Shown: positions 52,743 to 61,728 of the stretch, piece after piece
How positions within the stretch are numbered: the first letter of the stretch is position 1
Layout of the letters: each line of letters begins with the position of its first letter
Assembly: GCA_965246915.1 (NCBI GenBank)
Contig: CBDFGB010000013.1
Span: forward strand, 1-64,000
DNA from: CAVRQM01 sp965246915
Lineage (GTDB): Bacteria; Pseudomonadota; Alphaproteobacteria; Acetobacterales; Acetobacteraceae
Length of the DNA stretch: 64,000 nt
Reading direction: 5' to 3'
The notes under the pieces: generated by a model
Database searches by the model: none
Told to the model about the DNA's origin: nothing
Seen by the model: the letters and a program-made list of their open reading frames with translations, nothing else
Translations under genes and position numbers: made by a program

Positions 52743-54321
52743 CGATCGTCGCAAGCAACGCGTCCAGGCGGTCGGCCTCCGCGGCCGGCTTGTCGCGGCG
52801 CAGCCGGTGCACCCGGGGGAACCGCAACGCCACGCCGCTGCGATGGCGGGCGGAACGCTGCGCCGCATCGAAGGCGATCTCCAGCACCATGGTCTTCTCG
52901 ACCTCGCGTACGGGGCCGAACCGGCCGGTCGTGTGGTCGCGGATCCATTTGTCGAGCCAGGCCATTTCGACATCGGTCAAGCCGGAATACGCTTTGCCGA
53001 CCGGCACGAGTTCCTGACCGCTCTCGGTGTCACGCCACAGGCCAAACGTGTAGTCGGAATAGAAGCTGCTACGCTTGCCGTGGCCGCGTTGCGCGTACAT
53101 CACGACCGCGTCGATGGTCAGCGGATCGCGCTTCCACTTCCACCACTGGCCTTTCGGGCGGCCGGGGACATAGGCACTGTCGGCCTGTTTCAGCATGAGG
53201 CCCTCGATCGCGGCCGCCCGCGCGCCGGCGCGCGTTTCGATCAACGTGGTCATTCCATCGAACGGAATCATCTCGGACAGGTCCATGCCGGTGGGACGCT
53301 CGCGCGCGAAGAACGCCTCCAGCCGAGAGCGACGCGCATCGAACGGCAACGCGCGGACATCCGCGTCGCCGTCGAACAGGATGTCATACAGCCGCACGCC
53401 GACCGGGTAGTCGCGCATCATCTTCGCGGTCACGGTCTTGCGGTTCAGCCGCTGCTGCAGATCGGAGAACGGCGCCACCTCGCCGCCCCGCATCACCAGC
53501 AACTCGCCATCAAGCACCCCGGAGAAGGTCATCCGGTCGACGATCTCCGGGAAGCCGCCCGAGATGTCCTCGGCACCACGCGAATACACTCGCCTGCCCC
53601 CCGGCGTGCTGACCAGTTGCACGCGAATACCGTCCCATTTCCACTCGGCACGATAGGCGGCGGGATCGAGCGCTGCGATATCCGGCGCCTCCAGCGGGTG
53701 CGCCAACATCGGCGGCCGGAAGACCGGCGCGTCGGCCGGATCGGGTTTTTCGCCACGCCCTTCCAGCCACGCGAACAAGCCTTCGTAAGGTGGCGCGAGC
53801 CCGTGCCAAAGCTCCTCGATGTCGTCGGGGACGACCGGGTGCGTGGCGATCTCCGCCAGCGCGATTTTCGCGAGCCGCGCGGAGGCCCCGACCCGCAGAC
53901 TCCCGGTGATGAGTTTCAGCAGCGCCAGCCGTACCGAGGGTGTGGACGCATCGAGCCAGCGCGCGACAATTCTCGGCAGTTCGGCTTTGGGCGCGGTCCG
54001 CAGCGTGTCGACGATGTCCGGCAGCGAAGGAGGCCCGGAATTGGTGGGCGAGGCTGGCCACATCAGCGAGACGGTTTCCGCCAGATCGCCGACATAGTCG
54101 TAAGACCAGGCGAACAACTCAGGGTCGGTTCGGTCGGCGATGAGGTCGCGGATCAGCCCGGCCTTGGCGGCGGGAAACGACAGCTCGCCGGTGACGGCGG
54201 CCAGGCCGATGCCACGATCGGGATCCGGCTGCGTGGCGAAGTATCGGCGCAGCAGCGCGATCTTCGCCAGCCTGCCCGGCGAAAACACGAGACGTTCGAG
54301 AAGATCGGCAAAGGCGATCAT
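52678..54321 (-). CDS. ATP-dependent DNA ligase (ligase-associated repair cluster)
   Basis: This 547-residue ligase has an N-terminal alpha-helical DNA-binding domain, the nucleotidyl-Lys in AEWKWDGIRVQL (KxDG motif), motif III-IV region (FSGVLDGELLVMRGG), and WWKWKRDPLTIDAVVMYA with motif V, then an OB domain. It seals nicks in a bacterial repair pathway separate from LigA. It overlaps the exonuclease gene by ATGA. The usual DEXH helicase and PdeM phosphoesterase genes are not adjacent. The last 65 bases overlap catR. Confidence 0.93.
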   Translation of the reverse strand: MIAFADLLERLVFSPGRLAKIALLRRYFATQPDPDRGIGLAAVTGELSFPAAKAGLIRDLIADRTDPELFAWSYDYVGDLAETVSLMWPASPTNSGPPSLPDIVDTLRTAPKAELPRIVARWLDASTPSVRLALLKLITGSLRVGASARLAKIALAEIATHPVVPDDIEELWHGLAPPYEGLFAWLEGRGEKPDPADAPVFRPPMLAHPLEAPDIAALDPAAYRAEWKWDGIRVQLVSTPGGRRVYSRGAEDISGGFPEIVDRMTFSGVLDGELLVMRGGEVAPFSDLQQRLNRKTVTAKMMRDYPVGVRLYDILFDGDADVRALPFDARRSRLEAFFARERPTGMDLSEMIPFDGMTTLIETRAGARAAAIEGLMLKQADSAYVPGRPKGQWWKWKRDPLTIDAVVMYAQRGHGKRSSFYSDYTFGLWRDTESGQELVPVGKAYSGLTDVEMAWLDKWIRDHTTGRFGPVREVEKTMVLEIAFDAAQRSARHRSGVALRFPRVHRLRRDKPAAEADRLDALLATIVTARSAPESGAAGSSDPQCDG

Positions 54322-55346
54322 GCGGTCGCCGGCTCCGCCTCGTCCTCGTCGCCATAACCGACCAGCCGCAACGCCCGGCCGCGAAGCCCCCGCAACGAAA
54401 GCGCGCGGATCAGCGCATCCTCGCGCCCATGCGTCACCCAGATTTCCGGCGCGCCCACCTGGTCGATCGTGGCCAGCAACTCGTCCCAATCGGCATGGTC
54501 CGAGATCACCAACGGCAACTCCACACCCCTCGATTTGGCGCGCTGCCGGACCCGCATCCAGCCCGAGGCAAGACACACCACCGGCTCCGCCAGCCGCCGC
54601 GCCCAGCGATCGGCGATGGCGCCGGGCGGCGCGAGTACGATCTTGCCGACCAGGTCCGCCTTCGACGCGACCGTGGCCGGCCGCAGCTCGCCAAGCGGGA
54701 CGCCATGCGCCTCATACACGGCGCAGAGCGGTAGCAACGCGCCGTGCAGATAGAGCGGCGCGTCCCACCCCGCCTGCCGCAGCAGCGCGATCAGCCGCTG
54801 GCATTTGCCGAGCGCATAGCAGCCGACGACATGCGTGCGCTCCGGGAACAGGGCGACGCTCTCCAGCAGCCGGCGGACTTCATCGAGCGGATCGGGGTGG
54901 CGGAACACCGGCAGCCCAAATGTTGCTTCCGTCACGAACACATCGCACGGGATCGGCACGAACGGCTCGTTGGTCGGGTCCGGCGCGCGCTTGTAGTCGC
55001 CGCTGACCACCGCCCGGCTGCCTCGATACTCGATTGCCACCTGTGCGGACCCGAGGACGTGGCCGGCCGGCTCAAGCCAGATGTCCACGTCGCCCAGCCG
55101 GCGGCGTTCGCCCCAGCCGAGCGGGATCTGACGACGGCCGGCCAGGCCCTCGCCCATGCGCGCCCGCATCAGCGCGAGCGTCGCGGGACTTGCGAACACC
55201 GTCTCGTGACCCGGCCGGGCGTGGTCGCTATGGGCGTGGGTGACGACGGCCCGCTCGACCGGTCGTGTCGGGTCGATGAAGAACCCACCCGGCTCGCAAA
55301 ACAAACCCTCCGAAGCGGGTTTCAGCCAGGTGTCGGGATGCGCCAT
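54318..55346 (-). CDS. Ligase-associated DNA exonuclease, metallo-beta-lactamase fold
   Basis: This 342-residue nuclease has VVTHAHSDHARPGHE, the HxHxDH zinc motif, then the His of AGHVLGSAQV and VVSGDYKR with the metal-bridging Asp. The beta-CASP-like part (HVVGCYALGKCQR) and the late SDHADWDEL and VTHGRED follow. It is the usual partner of the ATP-dependent ligase, and the pair is co-translated (ATGA overlap). It would process DNA ends before ligation. Confidence 0.92.
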   Translation of the reverse strand: MAHPDTWLKPASEGLFCEPGGFFIDPTRPVERAVVTHAHSDHARPGHETVFASPATLALMRARMGEGLAGRRQIPLGWGERRRLGDVDIWLEPAGHVLGSAQVAIEYRGSRAVVSGDYKRAPDPTNEPFVPIPCDVFVTEATFGLPVFRHPDPLDEVRRLLESVALFPERTHVVGCYALGKCQRLIALLRQAGWDAPLYLHGALLPLCAVYEAHGVPLGELRPATVASKADLVGKIVLAPPGAIADRWARRLAEPVVCLASGWMRVRQRAKSRGVELPLVISDHADWDELLATIDQVGAPEIWVTHGREDALIRALSLRGLRGRALRLVGYGDEDEAEPATA

Positions 55347-55408
55347 GGCGCGTTAGGTGGGGTGGCGCTCACGCGCCGGAAACCGGCCTGCCATTCTGGA
55401 GCGAACAG

Positions 55409-55759
55409 ATGACCGATATCGTGCTCATCAACCCATTCGTCGTGCCGGACGCGCATCGCGCCGAGTATTTGATAAAATACAAGGCGGTGATGGAGGTCCT
55501 CGCGCGTCAGCCGGGGTTTCTCGGCGGCGCTCTGCACCGCGCGGTCGATCCCGGCGAGTCGCGGTTCCAGTTCGTCAACGTCAACCGCTGGGCCTCGGCC
55601 GACGATTTCAAGGCCGGGCTCGCCGCGGCCGATCCGCTCGCAATCTTCGGCGACCTTACGGGCAAGCTCGAAGCCAACCCTGCCCTGTTCACGGTCGAGG
55701 CGGCCTACGGCCCCTCCGACCGCCAGGCGCCAGTCCAAGACAACAGGGGCCCAGCATGA
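55409..55759 (+). CDS. Antibiotic-biosynthesis-monooxygenase (ABM) domain protein
   Basis: This 116-residue protein shows the short ferredoxin-like ABM fold (LINPFVVPDAHRAEYLIKYK, QPGFLGGALHRAVDP, FQFVNVNRWASADDF). Such proteins are cofactor-free monooxygenases or heme-binding/unknown factors. It overlaps the following NmrA-like gene by ATGA, so the two probably act together. Confidence 0.8.
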   Translation: MTDIVLINPFVVPDAHRAEYLIKYKAVMEVLARQPGFLGGALHRAVDPGESRFQFVNVNRWASADDFKAGLAAADPLAIFGDLTGKLEANPALFTVEAAYGPSDRQAPVQDNRGPA

Positions 55760-56673
55760 CCGAACGCCCCATTCCTATTCTCGTCGTCGGTGCCACCGGC
55801 ATGCTGGGGTCCAAGATCGCGCGGGCGCTCCTGGCCAGGCCGGCCGAGGCGAAGGTGTGCGTGATGATCCGACCTGGCACCGCGGAGGACACGCGGACGT
55901 TGACCGTCGTGCGCGAACTCGCCGAACTCGGCGCCGATATGGTGACGGCCGATCTGGCCGATCCGGTGAGCCTGCTTGCAGCGACACGCGGCATGGAGGT
56001 CGTCGTATCGGCCCTCCAGGGCGGCGTGGAGATCATCGTACAGGGTCAGCTGGCATTGCTCGAAGCGGCCCGTCGCAACCGGGTCCGTCGCTTCATCCCG
56101 TCGGATTTCGCCGCCGACCTGTTCGAGGTCGAGGACGGGATGCACCCCCTGCTGAACATGCGCAAGGAGGCGGATCGCGCTATCGCCGCCAGCGGCCTGG
56201 AACACGTCCACGTCCTAAACGGCGTCTTCATGGAGTTCCTGTTCGCGCCCCAGCTCGGCGTGTTCGATCCGGACCGGGGTGCTGCGACCTACTGGGGGGA
56301 CGGCAAAATGAAGCTCGACATGACGACAACCGACGACACGGCGAGCTACACGGCGGCGGCGGCCCTTGATCGCTCTCTCAAAAGCGGCAAGTTCGCGATC
56401 CGCGGCGACAGCCTCGACGTGTTCGAGGCTAGCCGGCTGTACGAGACGGCGCGGGGGGTGCATTTTCGGATGACCTCGCAGGGCTCGATCGGGGAGTTGG
56501 AGCAGCGGATCGTCGATGCGCGCGACTCCGATTCCGACCCGATGGCGATCGTGCCGGACGCGTATCAGCATGCCATGTTTTCCGGACGGGCGGCCTTGCG
56601 CGATGTCCAGAACGATCGCTACCCGAACATCCGCCCCCTCAGCCTCGGACAGTTCCTGGCCGCCTCCGGCTAG
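55756..56673 (+). CDS. NmrA/isoflavone-reductase-like NAD(P)-binding protein
   Basis: This 305-residue atypical SDR starts ILVVGATGMLGSKIARALL, the GxxGxxG dinucleotide motif. RRNRVRRFIPSDFAAD and the Lys-containing MRKEADRAIAASGLEHVHV are typical of NmrA and phenylpropanoid/isoflavone reductase-like proteins. The substrate is unknown. It is co-translated with the upstream ABM gene. It ends 10 bases before the relic of a Na+/H+ antiporter on the other strand. Confidence 0.85.
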   Translation: MTERPIPILVVGATGMLGSKIARALLARPAEAKVCVMIRPGTAEDTRTLTVVRELAELGADMVTADLADPVSLLAATRGMEVVVSALQGGVEIIVQGQLALLEAARRNRVRRFIPSDFAADLFEVEDGMHPLLNMRKEADRAIAASGLEHVHVLNGVFMEFLFAPQLGVFDPDRGAATYWGDGKMKLDMTTTDDTASYTAAAALDRSLKSGKFAIRGDSLDVFEASRLYETARGVHFRMTSQGSIGELEQRIVDARDSDSDPMAIVPDAYQHAMFSGRAALRDVQNDRYPNIRPLSLGQFLAASG

Positions 56674-56682
56674 GCCGCACGC

Positions 56683-57288
56683 TCAATCGCGCAACCGCTC
56701 CGCCTGGGGGTCGGCCAGTATGTCGCCTGTGGCGCTCTCCAGGGCGTGTCGGGTGCGCGCGTCCTCCAGATCCAGTTCACGCTCGATCCAGCGGCGCGTC
56801 GTCGCCGATCTCTACCGCCCGATACAGTTCGGCGATCTTGCGCCGCTCGGCGGCAATAAGACGCGCCTGAAGGATCGCATCGTCGGCGACCGGGCTGTGC
56901 GTCACCGCGACGTCGACGGCGTGAGCAGCGACAGGACGATCTCGATCTGCGGATCGCGTGTCAGCGAACGGAACCGCAGCGTCGCGGCGGCGACGGCGGT
57001 CGCGGTGGCCAGCACGCAGCCGACCGCCAGCAGGATGATCGGCCGCAGATTGACGCGAAAGCCGCGCCAGCTCATGCCCACGCCGGCCGCGTAGAGCAGC
57101 GGCGGCAACAGCAGCAGCAGGACCAGTTGCGGGTCGATCGTCACGGTCGGCATGGCCGGAACGAAGGACAGGGCCACGCCCACCAGGACGAGGAGGATCG
57201 AGTGCGGAACGGGAAGCCGCTCGTTGCTCATGTTGACAAGCGCGGTCACCGCGACGAGCACCGCGCCGAGGATCAGCGCCTCAAACAT
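56683..57288 (-). pseudogene. CPA1/NhaP-type Na+/H+ antiporter relic
   Basis: From ATG 57288 about 103 residues match the N-terminus of CPA1 antiporters (LPVPHSILLVLVGVALSF, IDPQLVLLLLLPPLLYAAG). The frame then jumps to DPQIEIVLSLLTP, normally mid-protein, and stops at 56902. In 56683-56890 the C-terminal tail is still readable (DDAILQARLIAAERRKIAEL, then after a frame change WIERELDLEDARTR and a final stop). Most transport helices are deleted and at least one frameshift is present, so it is inactive. Confidence 0.78.
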
Positions 57289-57341
57289 CGGTCTTCGCCC
57301 GGGCTGTTTCCCCCAACGGCTTGTGATACCACGTTCGAGCC

Positions 57342-57400
57342 TTCAAAACTCGTCGGCCGCTTCTCTAGCAACGCCCGCACACCCTCCTGACATTCTGCCG
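57342..57400 (-). pseudogene. Enoyl-CoA hydratase/isomerase C-terminal fragment
   Basis: The leftward frame reads AECQEGVRALLEKRPTSFE, the hallmark C-terminus of enoyl-CoA hydratase/isomerase proteins. No matching upstream part is visible in 57401-57537. It is a remnant of about 20 codons next to the antiporter relic. The rest of 57289-57537 holds no recognisable gene. Confidence 0.5.
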
Positions 57401-57537
57401 GCCGCCGAATTGGAGGCCGGGACGTATGCGATGACGCGCACCCTCGCGACCCGCTGCTTCCACACTCCGGCGCGGCGTGGAATCGTCAGTTGGACGGGAC
57501 GCGGCGCGGACACCGGCGATCCGATTACTCCCGACGT

Positions 57538-58239
57538 CTATATCGACCTGGTGATGCCACCATCTACCCGAATGTTCTGCCCTGTGATGTAGCCGGCGCC
57601 GTCCGATGCGAGGAAGGCGATCGTGTCAGCAATCTCCTGTACGCGTCCATATCGCTGCAACGGGATGCGGGCTCGAAACTCCTCTTTCTCCGGCAGGCTG
57701 TCGATGAATCCGGGGAGCACGTTGTTCATCCGGATATTTTCTGCAGCATAGCGGTCCGCGAACAGCTTGGTGAAAGCTGCGAGCCCAGCGCGGAATACCC
57801 CGGATGTGGGGAAGACCGGATCGGGTTCAAATGCAGCGAATGTCGAGATATTGATGATCACACCCGACCGCTGCGCCTGCATCACAGGCGTGACGAGGCG
57901 CGTCGGACGCACGACGTTGAGGAAGTATACCTCCATGCCGAGGCGCCAGTCTTCATCGGCGAGGTCGAGCAGGGCCGCCCGGGGTCCGTGCCCCGCACTG
58001 TTGACGAGGACGTCAATACGTCCCCATCGCTCCAGTGTTGCGTCCACGAGACGCTTGAGATCTTCGGGTGACCGGTTCGAACCGGTGACGCCGATACCGC
58101 CGAGTTCCTTGGCAAGCGTCTCGGCCTTGCCAGAGGACGAAAAGATTGCAACCCGGAGGCCGTCTGCGGCGAGGCGACGCGCCACGCCCGCGCCCATGCC
58201 GCTACCGCCCGCCGTAATAACGGCTACACGATCGATCAT
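57538..58239 (-). CDS. SDR-family protein lacking the YxxxK motif
   Basis: This 233-residue Rossmann protein has VAVITAGGSGMGAGVARRL (NAD(P)-binding) and LVNSAGHGPRAALL (the NxAG block). The catalytic Ser of NIS is present (VIINISTFAAFEP). The Tyr-x3-Lys positions read SGVFR instead, so the usual proton relay is absent. The C-terminal GYITGQNIRVDGGITRSI is typical. The start at 58239 is chosen by an AAGGAT site. It could be an unusual reductase or a binding protein. Confidence 0.85.
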   Translation of the reverse strand: MIDRVAVITAGGSGMGAGVARRLAADGLRVAIFSSSGKAETLAKELGGIGVTGSNRSPEDLKRLVDATLERWGRIDVLVNSAGHGPRAALLDLADEDWRLGMEVYFLNVVRPTRLVTPVMQAQRSGVIINISTFAAFEPDPVFPTSGVFRAGLAAFTKLFADRYAAENIRMNNVLPGFIDSLPEKEEFRARIPLQRYGRVQEIADTIAFLASDGAGYITGQNIRVDGGITRSI

Positions 58240-58304
58240 TTTACTATCCTTACAATCAGACTTGGTGCGTATCTGGAGCGGTTCCCCGCCCTGAGCCGCC
58301 TCGA

Positions 58305-59468
58305 TCAATCCGGCCCGCACTCCTGGCGATACGGACCCATCGTGGCCATGGCCGCCATCTCGTTGAGCATCGCTGGCCGCTCGCGGCCGAGGAAGTCGCC
58401 TATCGCGTCACGCAGACCACGGTTGGCGATCCAGTGGGCGGAAAACGTCGGAGCGGGCAGATACCCGCGCTGAATCTTGTGCTCGCCCTGCGCGCCGGCC
58501 TCCACGCGGGCCAGACCCTGCGCGATCGCGAAATCGATCGCCCGATAGTAACACAGCTCGAAATGCAGGAAGGGCCAGTCGCCGCGGCAGCCCCAGTTGC
58601 GCCCGTAGAGGGCGTCGCGCCCGACCAGGTTCAACGCGCCGGCGACCGGCGTGCCGTCCTTGACCGCGAGCATCAGCACGACCGCATCGCCCATCCGCTC
58701 CGACAGCAACGGAAAAAACTTCGAGGTCAGATACGCGCTGCCCCATTTGCGATCGACCGTCGACGTATAGAACTTATAGAACGCGACCCAGTGCTTGTTC
58801 GTAATCTCCGATCCGCGCAACGTCACGAAGTCGAGCCCGGCGGCCTGGGCATCCCGCCGCTCGCGCTTGATAGACTTTCGCTTGCGGGAGGCCAACTCTC
58901 CCAGAAAGTCGTCGAACGTCGCGTAGCCGCCATTGTTCCAGTGAAATTGAAGGCCGAGCCGGGGCAACCATCCAGCCTCCGTCAGTGCTCGTTGCTCCGC
59001 CTCCGTGCAGAACGTCGCATGCACCGACGACAGGCCCAACTCGGCGCAGGCCTGCGCCAGCGCCTGTCCGAGCGCCTCGGCCGGCACGCCCGACCCAGGC
59101 CGCAACAGCAGCCGCGGGCCAGGCACCGGGCTGAACGGCACGGCAACCTGCAGTTTCGGATAGTAGCTGCCGCCTGCCCGCTCGAAGGCGTGCGCCCAGC
59201 CATGGTCAAACACATACTCGCCGTAACTGTGCGACTTGGCATACATCGGCGCGGCCGCGACCACTGCCCCCGCGCCATCGCGCAGCACCGCGTGCTGTGG
59301 CAGCCAGCCGGTGCGCGGCCCCGCCGAGCCGCTATCCTCGATCGCGGAAAGGAAGCCGAACGACACGAAAGGGTTGTCCGCGCCGGCGCAGCGATCCCAG
59401 TCCTCCGCGCCGACCTCGTTGATCGAGCGGTGCAGGGTCAGCGTGAGGGGCAGCGTTCCGTCTGGCAT
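58305..59468 (-). CDS. FemAB/GNAT-like N-acyltransferase (DUF482 type)
   Basis: This 387-residue protein matches the DUF482/peptidogalycan-biosynthesis-like group. FVSFGFLSAIEDSGSAGPRT lies near the start, RKRKSIKRERRDAQAAGL in the middle, and GAQGEHKIQRGYLP near the end. The fold is a double GNAT domain as in FemAB aminoacyl-transferases. The acceptor is unknown, though wall-related or lipid substrates are possible. It lies 65 bases upstream of the SDR gene. Confidence 0.83.
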   Translation of the reverse strand: MPDGTLPLTLTLHRSINEVGAEDWDRCAGADNPFVSFGFLSAIEDSGSAGPRTGWLPQHAVLRDGAGAVVAAAPMYAKSHSYGEYVFDHGWAHAFERAGGSYYPKLQVAVPFSPVPGPRLLLRPGSGVPAEALGQALAQACAELGLSSVHATFCTEAEQRALTEAGWLPRLGLQFHWNNGGYATFDDFLGELASRKRKSIKRERRDAQAAGLDFVTLRGSEITNKHWVAFYKFYTSTVDRKWGSAYLTSKFFPLLSERMGDAVVLMLAVKDGTPVAGALNLVGRDALYGRNWGCRGDWPFLHFELCYYRAIDFAIAQGLARVEAGAQGEHKIQRGYLPAPTFSAHWIANRGLRDAIGDFLGRERPAMLNEMAAMATMGPYRQECGPD

Positions 59469-59495
59469 ATCGGCTCAGATGGGCGGCACGTAACA

Positions 59496-59957
59496 TCAAG
59501 CAATCCGGAACATGCCTTCAACCTCGACCGCCGCGTCGAGCGGCAGTGATGGCACGCCGATCGTGCTGCGCGCATGCCGCCCAAACTCCGCGAACACCTC
59601 GACGGCCAGGTCGGACGCGCCGTTCATGACCGCGGCATGCTGGGTGAACTCGGGCGTGCAGGCGACGAACCCGCCGAGCCGGATCACGTGCCGGACCCGC
59701 TGCAGATTGCCGCCGACCGCCACACTGAGTTGGGCGAGCAGGTTCAGGAAGCACTGCCGCGCCGCGTCGCGTCCGGTCTCGACGGAGACCGCACCGCCCA
59801 GCTTGCCGCTGGCTAGCAAGGCACCGTCGCGCATCGGCAACTGACCGGACACGACGACCAGGTCGCCGCTCACCACGAACGGCACATAGTTCGCCACGGG
59901 GGCCGGGGCGGCGGGCAGGACGATGCCAAGCTCGGTCAGTCTTTGTGCGACGGTCAT
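59496..59957 (-). CDS. RidA-family protein
   Basis: This 153-residue YjgF/RidA-like protein of the long subgroup has VANYVPFVVSGDLVVVSGQLP, RVRHVIRLGGFVACTPEF and ARSTIGVPSLPLDAAVEVEG. Classic RidA hydrolyses reactive enamine/imine intermediates. The Arg of RSTIGV corresponds to the substrate-binding Arg. It follows the TSCPD gene by seven bases, so the two may be co-transcribed. Confidence 0.9.
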   Translation of the reverse strand: MTVAQRLTELGIVLPAAPAPVANYVPFVVSGDLVVVSGQLPMRDGALLASGKLGGAVSVETGRDAARQCFLNLLAQLSVAVGGNLQRVRHVIRLGGFVACTPEFTQHAAVMNGASDLAVEVFAEFGRHARSTIGVPSLPLDAAVEVEGMFRIA

Positions 59958-59964
59958 CCCAGCT

Positions 59965-61218
59965 CTATCGCACGACGCGGAGCCTGGGGCGAGCCTGCGC
60001 CGGCATGTCGAGCGGCAAGGTCGGCGCCGCCTCCTCGTCCTCGACCGGATCGAGCCGCATGTCGGGCAGGTAGGCGGCCGCGAGGCTGCGCGCCAGATAG
60101 TCCAGCGGCGAACTGGCGCGATCCACCTGGGGATCGCCATCCACCATGCCGGCCGGCCCGAACCGCGTGCCCGCCAGAAGCTCCACGATTTCGCCGAGCG
60201 GCGTGCCGTGCTGTAACGCGAGGCTTGCGACCTGGCTCAGACTGTCGGCCATCGCTCGGACGGCGGCACTCTCTTTCGGCAATCCCAGTGATAGCTCGGC
60301 CACCGCGCCGTCGGAGAATTCCGCGGTGCGGACGAAGACCTTGTGGCCGCCCAATGTAACCCGCCGAGCATAGCCCCCGGGTCGGGCTGGCAGGTCGCGT
60401 CGGGTGGTCGCGGCGGCTGGCCGCGCGACGTCCTGCAACGTCATGAACGGCCCGAGGGCCGCGCGCATCGCCGCATGGGCGGTGGCATCGGCATGCGGCA
60501 GGATCGCCCGGCCGGCCAGCGTCGCGGCGAGCGCGGCTTCGGCCGACACGCCACGCGCCGCGAGGAACGTCATGGCGCCGCGCGACAGGTGTCCGGCCGG
60601 ATCGAGCCAATCGAAGCGCGGGGCGATGCCGCCTGCCTCGGCACCCAGCAGCCCGTCGACCACGCCCGGGGTGCCAACCAGCCATGCGTCACCCACCGCG
60701 CCACGCACCTGCGAGACCGCGCTGACCGCGAGCGCCCGCGCCGCCTCGCCGGCGTAGTCCAGGCCGGCGGCCGCCAGCAGCCCATCCAAATCAGTCAATC
60801 GCAGCACCGGCGGCGTGACGGGGTCGAGGATCCGCAACGCCTCGATCGCGTGGGCCGCTGTCCGGCGCAACGCCATCGCGTCAAGACCCAGTCCGGGCTC
60901 ATCGAAGGCGGCGAGATTGAGCGCGAAAGAGTCCGCCGCGCCGCGCCAGATGCCGGCATCCGGCGCGGCGCGGCGGGCGACGAGGTCGGCACGCAGAGCG
61001 GCGGCAAGATCGGACGGAAGCCTGCCGAGCCATGCCTCGGCCGCCTCGCACAGGCCGACCGGGCGTTGGCCCGGCGCGATGGCGGCCAGGACCGCTGCGG
61101 CAGTGTCGCCCCATGATACCGGCACTTCGACCCTGCGCGGCGGCGCGTCGGGGTCGGGTGCGGCCAGCGCGCGACGGGTGCGCACACCCGGCCAAGATTT
61201 TCCGGAGCGGTTTGCCAT
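59965..61218 (-). CDS. TSCPD-domain protein related to class II ribonucleotide reductase
   Basis: This 417-residue protein resembles the C-terminal part of vitamin B12-dependent ribonucleotide reductase NrdJ. KVFVRTAEFSDGAVAEL, then SQVASLALQHGTPLGEIVEL and RFGPAGMVDGDP, match the TSCPD region. The N-terminal 250 residues are Ala-rich and helical and lack recognisable radical-site Cys residues. It is far shorter than NrdJ (over 700 residues), so it is probably not a reductase. A regulatory or inactive paralogue is possible. It is followed by a RidA gene. Confidence 0.75.
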   Translation of the reverse strand: MANRSGKSWPGVRTRRALAAPDPDAPPRRVEVPVSWGDTAAAVLAAIAPGQRPVGLCEAAEAWLGRLPSDLAAALRADLVARRAAPDAGIWRGAADSFALNLAAFDEPGLGLDAMALRRTAAHAIEALRILDPVTPPVLRLTDLDGLLAAAGLDYAGEAARALAVSAVSQVRGAVGDAWLVGTPGVVDGLLGAEAGGIAPRFDWLDPAGHLSRGAMTFLAARGVSAEAALAATLAGRAILPHADATAHAAMRAALGPFMTLQDVARPAAATTRRDLPARPGGYARRVTLGGHKVFVRTAEFSDGAVAELSLGLPKESAAVRAMADSLSQVASLALQHGTPLGEIVELLAGTRFGPAGMVDGDPQVDRASSPLDYLARSLAAAYLPDMRLDPVEDEEAAPTLPLDMPAQARPRLRVVR

Positions 61219-61346
61219 GGCGGAGCCTACCGCTCCGAATGGGCGCCGGACCAGCCACATCTTGCGGCCGATCGACGGGGGGCCACAAAATCCTGTGGAC
61301 AACCGCCGGCATGGACCACCGGCCGGCCCGCGCGTATATCGCTGAC

Positions 61347-61700
61347 ATGACGATCGGCACGCGCCTGTTCACCTGGCTTCACGGCCACTCGGTCGGCCGC
61401 GACGCGGCGGGCAATACATACCACCAGGAAAGGCGGCCGCGCGCCGGCTCCCGCGGGCGGCGCTGGGTGATGTATGCCGGCGCGAACGACGCCTCGGCCG
61501 TGCCGCCGGAGTGGCATTCCTGGCTGCATCATACGACCGATGCACCGCTGCCGAGCGCCGGACGCAATCCCTGGCAGAAGCCCCACGTGCCGAACCTGAC
61601 CGGCTCGGCCGGCGGCTACCGTCCGGCCGGGCATGACTACAGCGGCGGCCGCCGCGCCGCCGCGACCGGCGACTACGAGGCGTGGATCCCGGGGTCTTGA
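61347..61700 (+). CDS. NDUFA12-like complex I accessory protein
   Basis: This 117-residue homologue of the NDUFA12/B17.2 subunit of NADH:ubiquinone oxidoreductase has WLHGHSVGRDAAGNTYH, RRWVMYAGANDASAVPPEW and HSWLHHTTDAP. It is restricted to alphaproteobacteria and mitochondria, which supports the taxonomic call. It would bind the complex I peripheral arm. It lies 28 bases upstream of mlaD on the same strand, the usual alphaproteobacterial arrangement. Confidence 0.93.
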   Translation: MTIGTRLFTWLHGHSVGRDAAGNTYHQERRPRAGSRGRRWVMYAGANDASAVPPEWHSWLHHTTDAPLPSAGRNPWQKPHVPNLTGSAGGYRPAGHDYSGGRRAAATGDYEAWIPGS

Positions 61701-61728
61701 GGCGCGTCATGCGGGCCGGGAGATAGTC

